From the NCBI GenBank assembly GCA_021413965.1, contig JAIOPI010000033.1, positions 186,001 to 250,000 of the forward strand: a DNA stretch of 64,000 bases. The letters are read 5' to 3'. The translations under genes were made by a program, and so were the position numbers. Under the pieces are notes generated by a model. It was not told where the DNA came from and ran no database searches. It saw nothing but the letters and a program-made list of their open reading frames with translations. Positions 18,801 to 27,246 of this stretch are shown here, piece by piece. Source of the DNA: Lentisphaerota bacterium (GTDB taxonomy: Bacteria; Verrucomicrobiota; Kiritimatiellia; UBA8416; JAIOPI01). Numbering within the stretch: position 1 is the first letter of the stretch; every line of letters begins with the position of its first letter.

Positions 18801-21800
18801 CGACGGCGTGGAAACCCGCCAGGACTTCACCGCGCTCAAGCAAGTCTTCGCCTCAACCCGCGCCGGCATCACCACCTTCCGACGGCATGACTCCTGGGGC
18901 AACGTGGTGCAGGAATGGCAGAGCGCGGGCCAGGAGGGCCATGCGGGCATGGAGACTCGCTCCTACGACGACGACGGACGGATGGCCGTGACCACCAATA
19001 CCCGCGGCTACGGCACACGGCACACACACGACCTCACGCCGGAGGGCGGCCGGCGCTCCACCGCCACCGGAAGCGCCGGCGAGTCTGAAATCAACGCCTA
19101 CCATCGCGACGGCAGGCCGCGCGCGACCGACGGCACCGCCGTGTCCCCGCTGTGCTACGCCTACGGCGCAAGCGAAGGCGAGTCCTGGACGATCGTCTAT
19201 CGCGGCCGCGACACCAACAGCCTGGAGTGGACCCGGACCACCTACGACATGCTCGGGCACGAACGGCGCGTCGAATTCCCGGACGGCTACCGCGTCGACT
19301 ACGCCTACGACGGGGCGGGCCGCCAGATCCGCCAGAGCGATGGCTTCACGTCGCAGCTCACCTCCTACGATGATCGCGGCGAGCCGTTCCGGCAGGCCAC
19401 GGACATGAACAGCAACGGCGTGATCGATCTGGATGGAACCGACCGCGTCACGGAAAGCCGCCGTTCGGTGCGCACCGTCAACGGGGTGGACGTGCACGAG
19501 GTGGAGACGCGCGTGTACGCCGTTAACGGATTGGCCACCGCCACCGTGGTCGGCGTCACGCGGACCTCGCTCGACGGTCTTCAGACCTGGCACATCGCCT
19601 TCGGCCGCACGAACCATTCGGCTATCGCCCGCAACCGCGACGCCGCCACGCGGACGGAAACGCACACGCAGCCGGACGGCACGCGGCAGGTGAAGACTTA
19701 CAGCAACAACCTGCTCGTCTGTGAAATCGATCTGGCCGCCGACGGCGCACTCGTTGCCGAGCGCCGTCACGCCTATGACGCCTATGGGCGGCTGCACGCG
19801 CTGACCCGGAAAGCGGTCAATGGCGCGGATCGCGTGACCGCGTACGCCTATGACCCCGCGGGCCAGCAGACCAACATCACGGAAACCGCGGGCGCCTTGA
19901 CCCGCCAGACGAGCTACGAATTCAACGGCCGCGGGGAATTGGTCCGCCAAGTGCTGCCCGATGGAGGCGTCGTGTCGCGGGAGTATGGCGATCGGGGAGA
20001 ACTCCGCCGCCAGAGCGGTGCCCGAACCTACCCGGTATCCTACACGTATGATGAGCAGGGACGCCTCCACTCCCTCTCGACCTATCGAATGGGATTCGCC
20101 GGCCAGCCTGACACGACCACCTGGGAGTACGAACCGAAACGCGGCTGGCTCTCCACCAAGCGCTATGCCGACGGATCCGCCGTGGCGTATGAGTCGTATG
20201 CCAACGGGGCCATGAAGACGCGCACCTGGGCACGCGGAGTGGAGACGCGCTACGCGTACGACGCGGCCGGCGTGGTGACCAATCTCAGCTACAGCGATGG
20301 GACGCCAGCCGTGTCGTACACCTATGACCGCCTGGGGCGCGTGCAAACCGTGCAGGATGCCGCGGGACTGCACCAGTACACCTACACCCCCGACGGCAGC
20401 CCGCTCACGGAGTCCCTGCCCCAGGCCCCCGACGCCGCGCTGGTCTCGTCCTATGACCACTGGGGCCGCCGCACGAACATCGTCCTGCGCGCCAATGCCT
20501 CGGCCAGCGCCCAAACCTCGTATGCCTTCGATCTGGCCGGACGGCTGCACACGGTGTCGGATGGCACGGTGGCGGCAACCTATACCTTCGGGGCTGACGG
20601 GCGCACCGTGACCAACACGGCCCTCGGATGCGTCGCGGTGGCCAGCCGGGACTTCGACGGCCTCGACCGCCTGCAGGACATCACGACCGTGACCGGCACG
20701 ACCGTGGTGCATCGAAGTGCCTACGCCTACAACGCCGCCGATCAGAGAACGCGCCAGACGCTCGCGGATGGAAGCTACTGGGTTTACCGCTACGACGATC
20801 TGGGGCAGGTCATCAGCGGCAGGAAGACCTTCAGTGATGGCGTGCCGGTGGGCGGAGCGCAGTTCGAGTACGCATACGATCAGATCGGCAATCGCACGCG
20901 CGCGCGAAATGTGCGCGGGCAGGGCACGCAGGAACAGCAATATACCGCCAACGCGCTGAACCAGTACGTGGCACGGACGGTGCCCGGCGAGGTCTGGGTC
21001 TCCGGCGAGGCGGACGCCGACGCGGTTGTATCCGCGCGTGTCGATGAGAGCGCGCCGGCCCGGTTGACCAACCGGCATCATGCGTACTTTTGGGCCGCCG
21101 TCCCCGTTGACAATACGGCCGGACCGGTGATCTCGACGAACGTGACGGCGCTGGCGCGGTTGACGCAGGGCGTGGGGCCGACTACAAACAGTCTGGTACA
21201 CGTGGAGCAGCGGTCAGCCATGGTGCCCCAGACGCCAGAGACCTTCGCCTACGATGCCGACGGAAACCTCACCGCCGACGGACTCTGGACCTACACGTGG
21301 GACGCGGAGAACCGGCTGATGGCCATGGAGAGTCTGGCTTCCGTGGCGGCCGCTCACCACAAACGGCTGACCTTCGCCTACGACTTCCAGGGCCGCCGCG
21401 TCGCGAAGACCGTCTTCGCCGCCACGTCCACGAACACGCACACCTTCATTTATGACGGCTGGAACGTCATCGCGGAAACCACCGATGCCGCCACGAACAC
21501 ATACCTCTGGGGCCTCGATCTCTCCGGCACCATCCAGGGCGCCGGTGGCATCGGCGGCCTGCTCGCCTGCAAGGCGCACGCCGCCCCCAACCCCCAGCAC
21601 ACCCTCTACACCTACGACGGCAGCGGCAACGTCATGGCCCTAATCAACACCAACGGCACCACCATCACCCAATACGAATACGGACCATTCGGGGAGGAGG
21701 TGCGGACCTTGAGGCAAGTGGACACTCGAAACGGGTGGCTGTTCAGCACGCGATATACGGAGACGGGGACGGACTTAGATTTGTTTCCGATGCGGACATA

Positions 21801-22566
21801 CACGACGCCTATAGGGCGATGGCTCGGACGTGACCCATCCGGAGAGGCCATGGGGGTGAATCTTTACGCGTTTGTCGAAAATAGCAGCATTAACAAAATT
21901 GATGGTTTTGGGTTGTGGAGTGCCAACGTTCATTATGATGCAACAAAGGGATGGTGTTTGCAGAATGGATACATGAATGATTCGGCGGAAACCGTCGCCA
22001 AAGCGGACGAAGCAGTTGATTCAGGCAGCACCAGCTTCATGCCAATCATTGGGGATCAACGGTATCACTTTGATCGTAATCAGGGAAACAGGACAGACTC
22101 CCGAATTGAGTTGTACAAGAAGCACCTCGAGGCCGCCAAGGCCGCATGTACAAGCCCTGCCGATGATCCAGCGACCGCCGCGAAGGAACTCGGAACGGCG
22201 CTCCATCCTTACCAAGACTGGGTAGCACATGGTGAATACGGACTGTACGATGAGGGAGCCGTGTACACAGTTCACAATAAGTTCAGTCCCCAGACGCCTA
22301 CATGGGGGGACGTCACGGACTACCCCGACAACGTTGGACTTGATGCGATTAGGGGACCCGACGGGCGACCCGCAGGCTTGGCATTACAGACCGTAATCAA
22401 GAACTTGGGTGTGTCAGTCCGGGAGTACGCAATCTATGAACCAGGAACAAAACGCGTCCACTTAACAGAACGAATGACAGTTAGCACATTGAAGACTTTT
22501 AAGGACCACGTCCGGCAGAATGGCAATTCCAGTTGTAAGTGCAAGAGTGCTTTCGGTATTCCGTAG
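15889..22566 (+). CDS. RHS repeat protein (about 2225 aa) with Sec-type signal peptide and C-terminal toxin-like tip
   Basis: ATG at 15889 overlaps upstream TGA (ATGA). N-term LILPLAAALFMAVPNARAG signal; many YD repeats (YAYDxxGR); RHS core ...TRYTETGTDLDLFPMRTYTTPIGRWLGRDPSGEAMGVNLYAFVENSSINKIDGFGL, then a unique 216-aa tip. Confidence 0.93.
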   Translation: MNHPTPAISTHAPRSLILPLAAALFMAVPNARAGEGAHYIPAYNELVQMIWSRCDLVGVSRGTLTLKDAATSSVLGTDIFALQNKTAELMAHFIQQPLSNAGPWNVSDAYALKAFPTLAPPSGASFLLIPEIYTDNRQPVRSTTSVPADQLPVLWEQFMDIQQTLRQMRYTIKLGAWSAEGASNRRSGQGSTYGSWSEAQAATLTAFRNSPPVASAEAPCFVTGAMRTSQPPNSLLSAEAIVVGSRLVVTGITNLPHRITFYAYSRTYPLPFPQPVTSSIWDAYDQPQLYQNTWTAFGSGAADATGRAVSPQLGPTAASVSTVSRWCDPPGDPIPLGVTATRAVRGFVADVGAAVIEWPNLYDKELVRPALSDDEEDGLVYAGCACTACAPSADPAWRDMQANPACRFRLGVSSGLTNGGLRVQAYITEWYEGGQPQQMLNLDTHARLLKDPNAKWEFMFVKRPSGHEVLFCLSGARAGSPIDSQASYRAAKAGTLRELQFAGQDSIVHVFGGYGSASGVPGALEVNEVRAVIDHHPVSVQRGVRAFGDGNTASWPGLSVIKLRSNNRRIKYVNSPLYSTAAPQYALAGSDLITSVTLTDAGGAPAGGTDIAAGSRIFNTRDAAGTLRDKVRIAISAEGAEIWRYGAQADPAQQTFERLLPDAAPGTLRVRRTVITNPGQADAHSNVLERVLTSFPWGHALTAEVAGPDSPDPQVTRYSYFSDPADTNSYARRRLIETPDGGWTRFDYDAQGRTTTRVEPFGDSPADAPEAQCRVTRTMFAGDPRLADLQFPTDDVATFNDHRPRLVIETTLGHEVARTYYAYLPDRVVTKRATEPGTAYTATSHLTSVRQVYTNGLFVGHPLAEQQEDGTCLQFSYAYDAARQSLTTTRAEGAAGADGGVTNGTRTVTVVNAAERVLSERTQDVASGLTLSDVVYERDGFGRTTNTVDRRTGTITSEQYGCCGVERLVDGDGVETRQDFTALKQVFASTRAGITTFRRHDSWGNVVQEWQSAGQEGHAGMETRSYDDDGRMAVTTNTRGYGTRHTHDLTPEGGRRSTATGSAGESEINAYHRDGRPRATDGTAVSPLCYAYGASEGESWTIVYRGRDTNSLEWTRTTYDMLGHERRVEFPDGYRVDYAYDGAGRQIRQSDGFTSQLTSYDDRGEPFRQATDMNSNGVIDLDGTDRVTESRRSVRTVNGVDVHEVETRVYAVNGLATATVVGVTRTSLDGLQTWHIAFGRTNHSAIARNRDAATRTETHTQPDGTRQVKTYSNNLLVCEIDLAADGALVAERRHAYDAYGRLHALTRKAVNGADRVTAYAYDPAGQQTNITETAGALTRQTSYEFNGRGELVRQVLPDGGVVSREYGDRGELRRQSGARTYPVSYTYDEQGRLHSLSTYRMGFAGQPDTTTWEYEPKRGWLSTKRYADGSAVAYESYANGAMKTRTWARGVETRYAYDAAGVVTNLSYSDGTPAVSYTYDRLGRVQTVQDAAGLHQYTYTPDGSPLTESLPQAPDAALVSSYDHWGRRTNIVLRANASASAQTSYAFDLAGRLHTVSDGTVAATYTFGADGRTVTNTALGCVAVASRDFDGLDRLQDITTVTGTTVVHRSAYAYNAADQRTRQTLADGSYWVYRYDDLGQVISGRKTFSDGVPVGGAQFEYAYDQIGNRTRARNVRGQGTQEQQYTANALNQYVARTVPGEVWVSGEADADAVVSARVDESAPARLTNRHHAYFWAAVPVDNTAGPVISTNVTALARLTQGVGPTTNSLVHVEQRSAMVPQTPETFAYDADGNLTADGLWTYTWDAENRLMAMESLASVAAAHHKRLTFAYDFQGRRVAKTVFAATSTNTHTFIYDGWNVIAETTDAATNTYLWGLDLSGTIQGAGGIGGLLACKAHAAPNPQHTLYTYDGSGNVMALINTNGTTITQYEYGPFGEEVRTLRQVDTRNGWLFSTRYTETGTDLDLFPMRTYTTPIGRWLGRDPSGEAMGVNLYAFVENSSINKIDGFGLWSANVHYDATKGWCLQNGYMNDSAETVAKADEAVDSGSTSFMPIIGDQRYHFDRNQGNRTDSRIELYKKHLEAAKAACTSPADDPATAAKELGTALHPYQDWVAHGEYGLYDEGAVYTVHNKFSPQTPTWGDVTDYPDNVGLDAIRGPDGRPAGLALQTVIKNLGVSVREYAIYEPGTKRVHLTERMTVSTLKTFKDHVRQNGNSSCKCKSAFGIP
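21916..22566 (+). other. Variable C-terminal RHS tip: predicted zinc-dependent phospholipase C / S1-P1 nuclease-like domain
   Basis: WSANVHYDATKGW...GDQRYHFDRN...AAKELGTALHPYQDWVAHGEYG...VHNKF follows the RHS cleavage motif IDGFGL directly; W-x4-H and HxxxDxxxH motifs. Fold assignment is inference by motif only. Confidence 0.6.
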
Positions 22567-22593
22567 TCGGGAATAGTTTCAAGGATTTCTGCT

Positions 22594-22890
22594 ATGCGTA
22601 AGTTCGTCTATTGCAGTACTGTCGGCGCGGCCCTCGGGTTAGCAACATTGGCTTGCTATGCGCTATTGCTGAATGCTCTGCGCGGATATCCCCTGCGCGA
22701 AGCAGTCGCTAAACCATTCTTCGCATTCAGTGGACCAGCTTTGACGTGGGGCGAAGCCGTGTTTGGGCAAGCACCGATACCCATTTTCATCCTTTTGGGT
22801 ATCTACTGGGGGGCAGCTGGCACAATCACTGCACTATTCTCCATGCTATTAGTGCGAAGACTTCGCCGCGAGTCGACAAAGGCCCCATAA
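22594..22890 (+). CDS. Small two-to-three-TM membrane protein; candidate immunity protein for the RHS tip
   Basis: MRKFVYCSTVGAALGLATLACYALLLNALRGYPLREAVAKPFFAFSGPALTWGEAVFGQAPIPIFILLGIYWGAAGTITALFSMLLVRRLRRESTKAP, 27 bp after the RHS stop, same strand; purine-rich gggaatagtttcaagga upstream. Confidence 0.7.
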   Translation: MRKFVYCSTVGAALGLATLACYALLLNALRGYPLREAVAKPFFAFSGPALTWGEAVFGQAPIPIFILLGIYWGAAGTITALFSMLLVRRLRRESTKAP

Positions 22891-23062
22891 TCGCGATGGT
22901 CGCCCCTGTGCCGCAGCAATCAAGGTCGAATGACTGGTACGGCGGGCCAGCGGATATCTCAATTTTTGACAACATTGGCAAACAGCTAGATTCAGCCTTT
23001 CTTGCTGTTCCCAAATCATCCGCCCGAATCGGCGCCCTCCGTTGGCGCCGCATCCGTCCTCC

Positions 23063-23929
23063 TCACTCCCCCCGCAGCGCGGCGTTGCGGGCGGCTTCCA
23101 GATCGGCGACCTTCGCCGAGAGGTCCGTGAACTTCTGCTGGTTCTCCTCGCTCCGCTCGGGATCCGACTTCAGCCAGTCCTGAAGCACCTGCGCCTGGGC
23201 CTCGTAGGCCTGACTGGCTGACTCATAGGCCGCACGCTGCGCGTCGGTCAGCTTGGAAAGCCGCCAGTCCGTGCGGGTGCTTTCCAACGCCTTCTCCAGC
23301 GACTCGATTTCCTCACCCAGTTTCTTCAGCGTCGCCGTGGCGTCCGCTTCGACCCTGGCCTGCTCCTCGCGGGCCGCCGCCAGGCGCGCCACCTTCTCCC
23401 GGTACGCCGCCCCGCGCTCCGCCCCGAGCGACTCGACCATCGCCGAGATGGCCGAGGCCCGGTTCCCCAGCACGTCTTCCAGTTTCCGGATGAAAGCGGC
23501 GGGCGTCACATTCCGGTCCGCCCCCAGCCGCCCCAATTCGGTCTTGCCATCGGCGTCCAGCACGACGTACGTGGGATAGCCTTCCACATGATACTGCTCG
23601 CCCAGCGCCTTGTTGCGGTCGCGGAATTTCTCAGGAACCAGGCTCTCGTCCTGCGGAAAGTCCACCCAGACCAGCACGATGGACTGCGTGGCGTAGTCCG
23701 CCCACGCGGCCTGACTGAACACCTGCTTGTCCATCAACTTGCACCACCCGCACCAATCCGATCCGGTGAAGTTCAGGAAGATCGGCAGCTGCCGCTCCGC
23801 CGCCAACGCCTTCGCGGCCTCCACATCCATGGTCCACTGCCCCACGCGCGCCCCGTCAACATCCGGCGCCGCGACGACAAGCCTTGCCCCGACCACAAGC
23901 GCAGCCACAACCGCCATACCCGTTTTCAT
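23063..23929 (-). CDS. Secreted thioredoxin-fold protein with C-terminal coiled coil
   Basis: MKTGMAVVAALVVGARLVVAAPDVDG signal; LPIFLNFTGSDWCGWCKLMDKQVFS (CGWC active site); long charged helical C-terminus. Confidence 0.88.
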   Translation of the reverse strand: MKTGMAVVAALVVGARLVVAAPDVDGARVGQWTMDVEAAKALAAERQLPIFLNFTGSDWCGWCKLMDKQVFSQAAWADYATQSIVLVWVDFPQDESLVPEKFRDRNKALGEQYHVEGYPTYVVLDADGKTELGRLGADRNVTPAAFIRKLEDVLGNRASAISAMVESLGAERGAAYREKVARLAAAREEQARVEADATATLKKLGEEIESLEKALESTRTDWRLSKLTDAQRAAYESASQAYEAQAQVLQDWLKSDPERSEENQQKFTDLSAKVADLEAARNAALRGE

Positions 23930-23956
23930 AGGAACTCCTTTGATGATACAGCCGGA

Positions 23957-23985
23957 AGCATAGCCCCCACCCCACCCCTCGCCAA
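23957..23985 (-). promoter_or_regulatory. Putative promoter TTGGCG-N17-TATGCT for the thioredoxin-fold gene
   Basis: Minus strand ttggcg (23985-23980), 17-bp G-rich spacer, tatgct (23962-23957), about 28 bp upstream of ATG 23929. Confidence 0.45.
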
Positions 23986-24091
23986 GCCTTTGTGGACGTT
24001 GCAGCGCGTGCGGGGAACCGTGGATTCGGCGGTAAGCCCTCCGCCGCCAGGCGGGAGCGGTCGGCGGCACGAAACGCGCCAGCCGATCGGG

Positions 24092-24955
24092 CTACGGAAC
24101 CAGCGCCTCGTTCAGCAAGGCTGCCAGACGGATGCCGGCTTTCTGCAGTTGCAGGCGGACGATGGCACTGCGGTCGGCGATGTAGTTGCCGCTGGTCAGC
24201 ACGATGTCGCCGTTGAGCGGCATCGGCTCGCCATCCTTCCACGTGTACGCCTTGTCCTTCGCAAGCAGGTGCGATTCCCAGGCCCACTCTTCCGCACCCC
24301 CGCGCGCCCATCGCGCCCGCTCCTTCCGGGTGATTTCAGAACCCAGCTGAAACGCAAACGCGTGCTCGGTCTGGTTTGATTGCGCTTCCTTCACCAGGCA
24401 GAAATCCCAGACGCCATGCAGGTTCAGGGCGTCTTCCGGCGTCCTGCCGTAGGTGATGCTGTAGACCTGCCCCTCAAAGGCCTTGATGATCTGCAGATTC
24501 CCGCCGCGGTCGTTGTTGCGGTGCGCGCAATGCAACGGCTGATGCACGTCCCCCACGAAGTGAACCAGGAAACACAGCGCCTCGCGGCGGACTTTCTTAT
24601 CCGTGCTGGTCTTGATCACCCCGGTGAAGTGCTGGATGGCGCGCACAATGTTCTGCTCGCCTGGCGGGAGGCGATCGGCATCCAGATCGATGTCAATGTA
24701 ATGCCACTGATCGTTGCGCGGATACGGGGTCTCCCACTCGCGCACGCCCCGCATGTAGTCCGGCCAGTTGGCGACCTTGTCATCCCCCAAGGCGCCGCCG
24801 TCCAGCAACTGGTCAACGACCTGGTGCGCGTCCGGCGTCAAAAACCGCTCGGCAATTTCACCGACCACCTCGTGCCCTTCGGGCCCCCAGGCCAACGCCC
24901 GGGCTGCCAGGCAGAACCCAACCAGCACGCTCCACCGTATGGCCTTCGCTTGCAT
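24092..24955 (-). CDS. S1/P1-type zinc nuclease
   Basis: MQAKAIRWSVLVGFCLAARALA|WGPEGHEVVGEIAERFL; ANWPDY; QWHYIDIDLD; LVHFVGDVHQPLHCAHRNNDRGGN; canonical S1-P1 zinc ligands including the post-signal Trp1. Confidence 0.93.
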   Translation of the reverse strand: MQAKAIRWSVLVGFCLAARALAWGPEGHEVVGEIAERFLTPDAHQVVDQLLDGGALGDDKVANWPDYMRGVREWETPYPRNDQWHYIDIDLDADRLPPGEQNIVRAIQHFTGVIKTSTDKKVRREALCFLVHFVGDVHQPLHCAHRNNDRGGNLQIIKAFEGQVYSITYGRTPEDALNLHGVWDFCLVKEAQSNQTEHAFAFQLGSEITRKERARWARGGAEEWAWESHLLAKDKAYTWKDGEPMPLNGDIVLTSGNYIADRSAIVRLQLQKAGIRLAALLNEALVP

Positions 24956-25098
24956 GTCCCCTTTCTTGCCCCACCGCCTGCCATTAAACATCGCGATCGC
25001 GCGCCGCGCCAACCAATTCAGCCCCGCCCCCCTCCGCCCCTTTTCCCTCGCCGCACGCCCCGGAGACGGTATGATGCCGGGCTTCTCAAAGGAACGAC

Positions 25099-26028
25099 AT
25101 GACCGGCGACATTATTTTGGCCATCGCTCAGATCTTCGGCGTGTGCTTCATCGGCTGGCTCGCCGCACGCTTCGGCTACCTCAACGAGCATGACGTCTCG
25201 CGCTGGTCGCGCCTGATGATCGACTTCCTCTTTCCCCTGCTCGTCTTTCAATCGATCGTGCGCGGCTTTGATGCCCATCGCCTCGGCGAACTCTGGATGC
25301 TGCCCGCGCTCGGCCTCGGCATCGTGGTGATCGGCGCGCTCTGCGGGATTCCGCTGCGCGCCACCGTCAAATCCCGCGACCCGGACATCCGCAACACCTT
25401 TCATCACTTCTGCGCCTCGAACAACTACGGCTTTTTGCCCGTCATCATCATCCAGAACCTCTGGGGCGCGACAGGCATGGCCAACCTGTTCGTCCTCAAC
25501 CTCGGCTCCACCATCGGCTACTGGACGCTGGGCGTCGCCCTGCTCGGCGGCCACAACCTGCGCGCCACCGCCCGCCACATCATCTCGCCGACGCTCATCG
25601 CCCTCGCGCTCGCGCTCATCGTATCGCTGACCGGCCTGAGCCACGTGTTCCCCGAATTGCTGCTGCGCGTGTGCGAGTCGGCCGGCTCGGCAGCCGTCCC
25701 CGGCATGCTCATGCTGGGCGGCGCCACGCTCTACCCGCTGCCCACGCTCTCCGACCGGCGCGATCTCGCCTGGCTGACATTGGTGCGCCTCGTGCTGATC
25801 CCGGCCATCACCATCCTCGCCCTGATCGCCTTGCCCCTGTCCGCCGACGTCCGCCACGTGGCCATTATCGTGGCGCTGATGCCGGTGCCGATCAGCTCCA
25901 TGGTCCTGGCGCGGCGCTATGGCGGGTCCCCGCGCTTCGCCGCGCAAGCCGCCGTGGTCACCACGCTGGCCGCCATCGTCACCGTGCCACTGGCGGTGGT
26001 GCTCTTGCGCGCCGCGCTTGCGCCGTAG
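25099..26028 (+). CDS. AEC (auxin efflux carrier) family transporter
   Basis: MTGDIILAIAQIFGVCFIGWLAARFGYLNEHDVSRWSRLMIDFLFPLLVFQSIVRG; 10-TM hydrophobic profile typical of AEC/Mem_trans proteins. Confidence 0.87.
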   Translation: MTGDIILAIAQIFGVCFIGWLAARFGYLNEHDVSRWSRLMIDFLFPLLVFQSIVRGFDAHRLGELWMLPALGLGIVVIGALCGIPLRATVKSRDPDIRNTFHHFCASNNYGFLPVIIIQNLWGATGMANLFVLNLGSTIGYWTLGVALLGGHNLRATARHIISPTLIALALALIVSLTGLSHVFPELLLRVCESAGSAAVPGMLMLGGATLYPLPTLSDRRDLAWLTLVRLVLIPAITILALIALPLSADVRHVAIIVALMPVPISSMVLARRYGGSPRFAAQAAVVTTLAAIVTVPLAVVLLRAALAP

Positions 26029-26119
26029 GCGCCGCGCCCGTCCCCCTGTGCTCGCGCAGCCCCGCCGCCTCGTTTGTGACTGGCGGCCGCCCGGCGCGAC
26101 GACTAGTATCACCGCCACG

Positions 26120-27244
26120 ATGATGTTGGACGCATGGATTGCGCGCGGCGAGCGCCTGCTGAGCAGGGGGGAGCAGCGGCTCGGGCTGCCGGCACTGTCG
26201 CTCGCGGTGGGCGCCGCGCTGATGGTGTTCGCAGGCCTCTACGCCAGCGAGAATTTTGTGCCGCTCGGGTTCGGCGCGAACTACGCCCGACTCGCCACCG
26301 AGCCCTTCCGCTTCGACCAGCCTGACATCCTGCAGTACCGGCTGTTCGCCCCCGTCGTGGCGCATTACCTGGGGCTGCGCGGCAACCTCTTTCCGATCCT
26401 CACCCACGGCGCGAGCCTGCTGTTGCTTGCCACGCTGTACGCCGCCGCCCGCCGTCGGGCGTGGCGCCCGGCCGAGGCCGCCGCCTTGGCCGCCACGATG
26501 GCCACGTCCATCAACGTGCTCGGCGAAGTGCACTTCGCGGGCATGACGGACCCGATTTCCTATCTGGGCCTCCTCGGGGCGCTGCTCGCGAAATCCGCCC
26601 TGGGCTACGGCCTCGGCCTGGGTCTCGCGCTGCTGAATCACGAGAGCAATTTCTTCGCGCTGCCCTGGCTGCTCGCGTGTGGCCTCGGGGCCGGACACGC
26701 CCCGCGCGAACGCCTGATGCGCCTGGCCGCCGCCGCCGCGGCCGTCGGGGCCTTTGCCGCCATGCGAGCCTGCCTGGGCCGCTACATCACCTCCGATGTG
26801 CCGCTCGCCCCGGGCGACTACCTCCGCTGGAGCAACATCGCGCCGATCCTGAACGGGTTGATTCCGCATCTCTGGCTGGGCGTGTTCGCCGCGTACAAGC
26901 TCCTGTGGGCGCTGCCGCTGCTGGCCGGCGCCTATCGGTGGCGATGCGGCGCGCGGCGCGAAGCCGTCTGGCTCGCCCTCGTGGTGGCCTGCGCCCTCGC
27001 GCAACTGCTGGTGGCGGAAGACGTGACGCGCCTCGTCGGCCTGGCCTTCCCGGCCATCCTCTACGGCGCCGTGGTGCTCCGCGAACAGCAGGGGCCGGAG
27101 CGGTTCGCGCGCTGGATGTGGCGGCTCCTGCTGTTCAATCTGCTGGTGCCCACGGTCGAGGTATTTCTGGGCGGCCGCATCACCCCGCTCTATCCGCTGC
27201 CCGTGACGATCCTCGTGCAGAGCCTGCTCGGCCTGCCGCTGTGA
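26120..27244 (+). CDS. Multi-pass integral membrane protein, unknown function
   Basis: ATG at 26120 in ORF 25919..27244; numerous hydrophobic segments, no motif recognised. Confidence 0.75.
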   Translation: MMLDAWIARGERLLSRGEQRLGLPALSLAVGAALMVFAGLYASENFVPLGFGANYARLATEPFRFDQPDILQYRLFAPVVAHYLGLRGNLFPILTHGASLLLLATLYAAARRRAWRPAEAAALAATMATSINVLGEVHFAGMTDPISYLGLLGALLAKSALGYGLGLGLALLNHESNFFALPWLLACGLGAGHAPRERLMRLAAAAAAVGAFAAMRACLGRYITSDVPLAPGDYLRWSNIAPILNGLIPHLWLGVFAAYKLLWALPLLAGAYRWRCGARREAVWLALVVACALAQLLVAEDVTRLVGLAFPAILYGAVVLREQQGPERFARWMWRLLLFNLLVPTVEVFLGGRITPLYPLPVTILVQSLLGLPL

Positions 27245-27246
27245 CC

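Noticed and set aside
18853-21201. 782-aa minus-strand ORF within the RHS gene
   Set aside because: Antisense to YD repeats; repeat periodicity keeps the reverse frame open.
22746-23183. 145-aa + strand ORF after the candidate immunity gene
   Set aside because: Overlaps the 98-aa membrane ORF out of frame and the end of the thioredoxin gene antisense; no recognisable motif.
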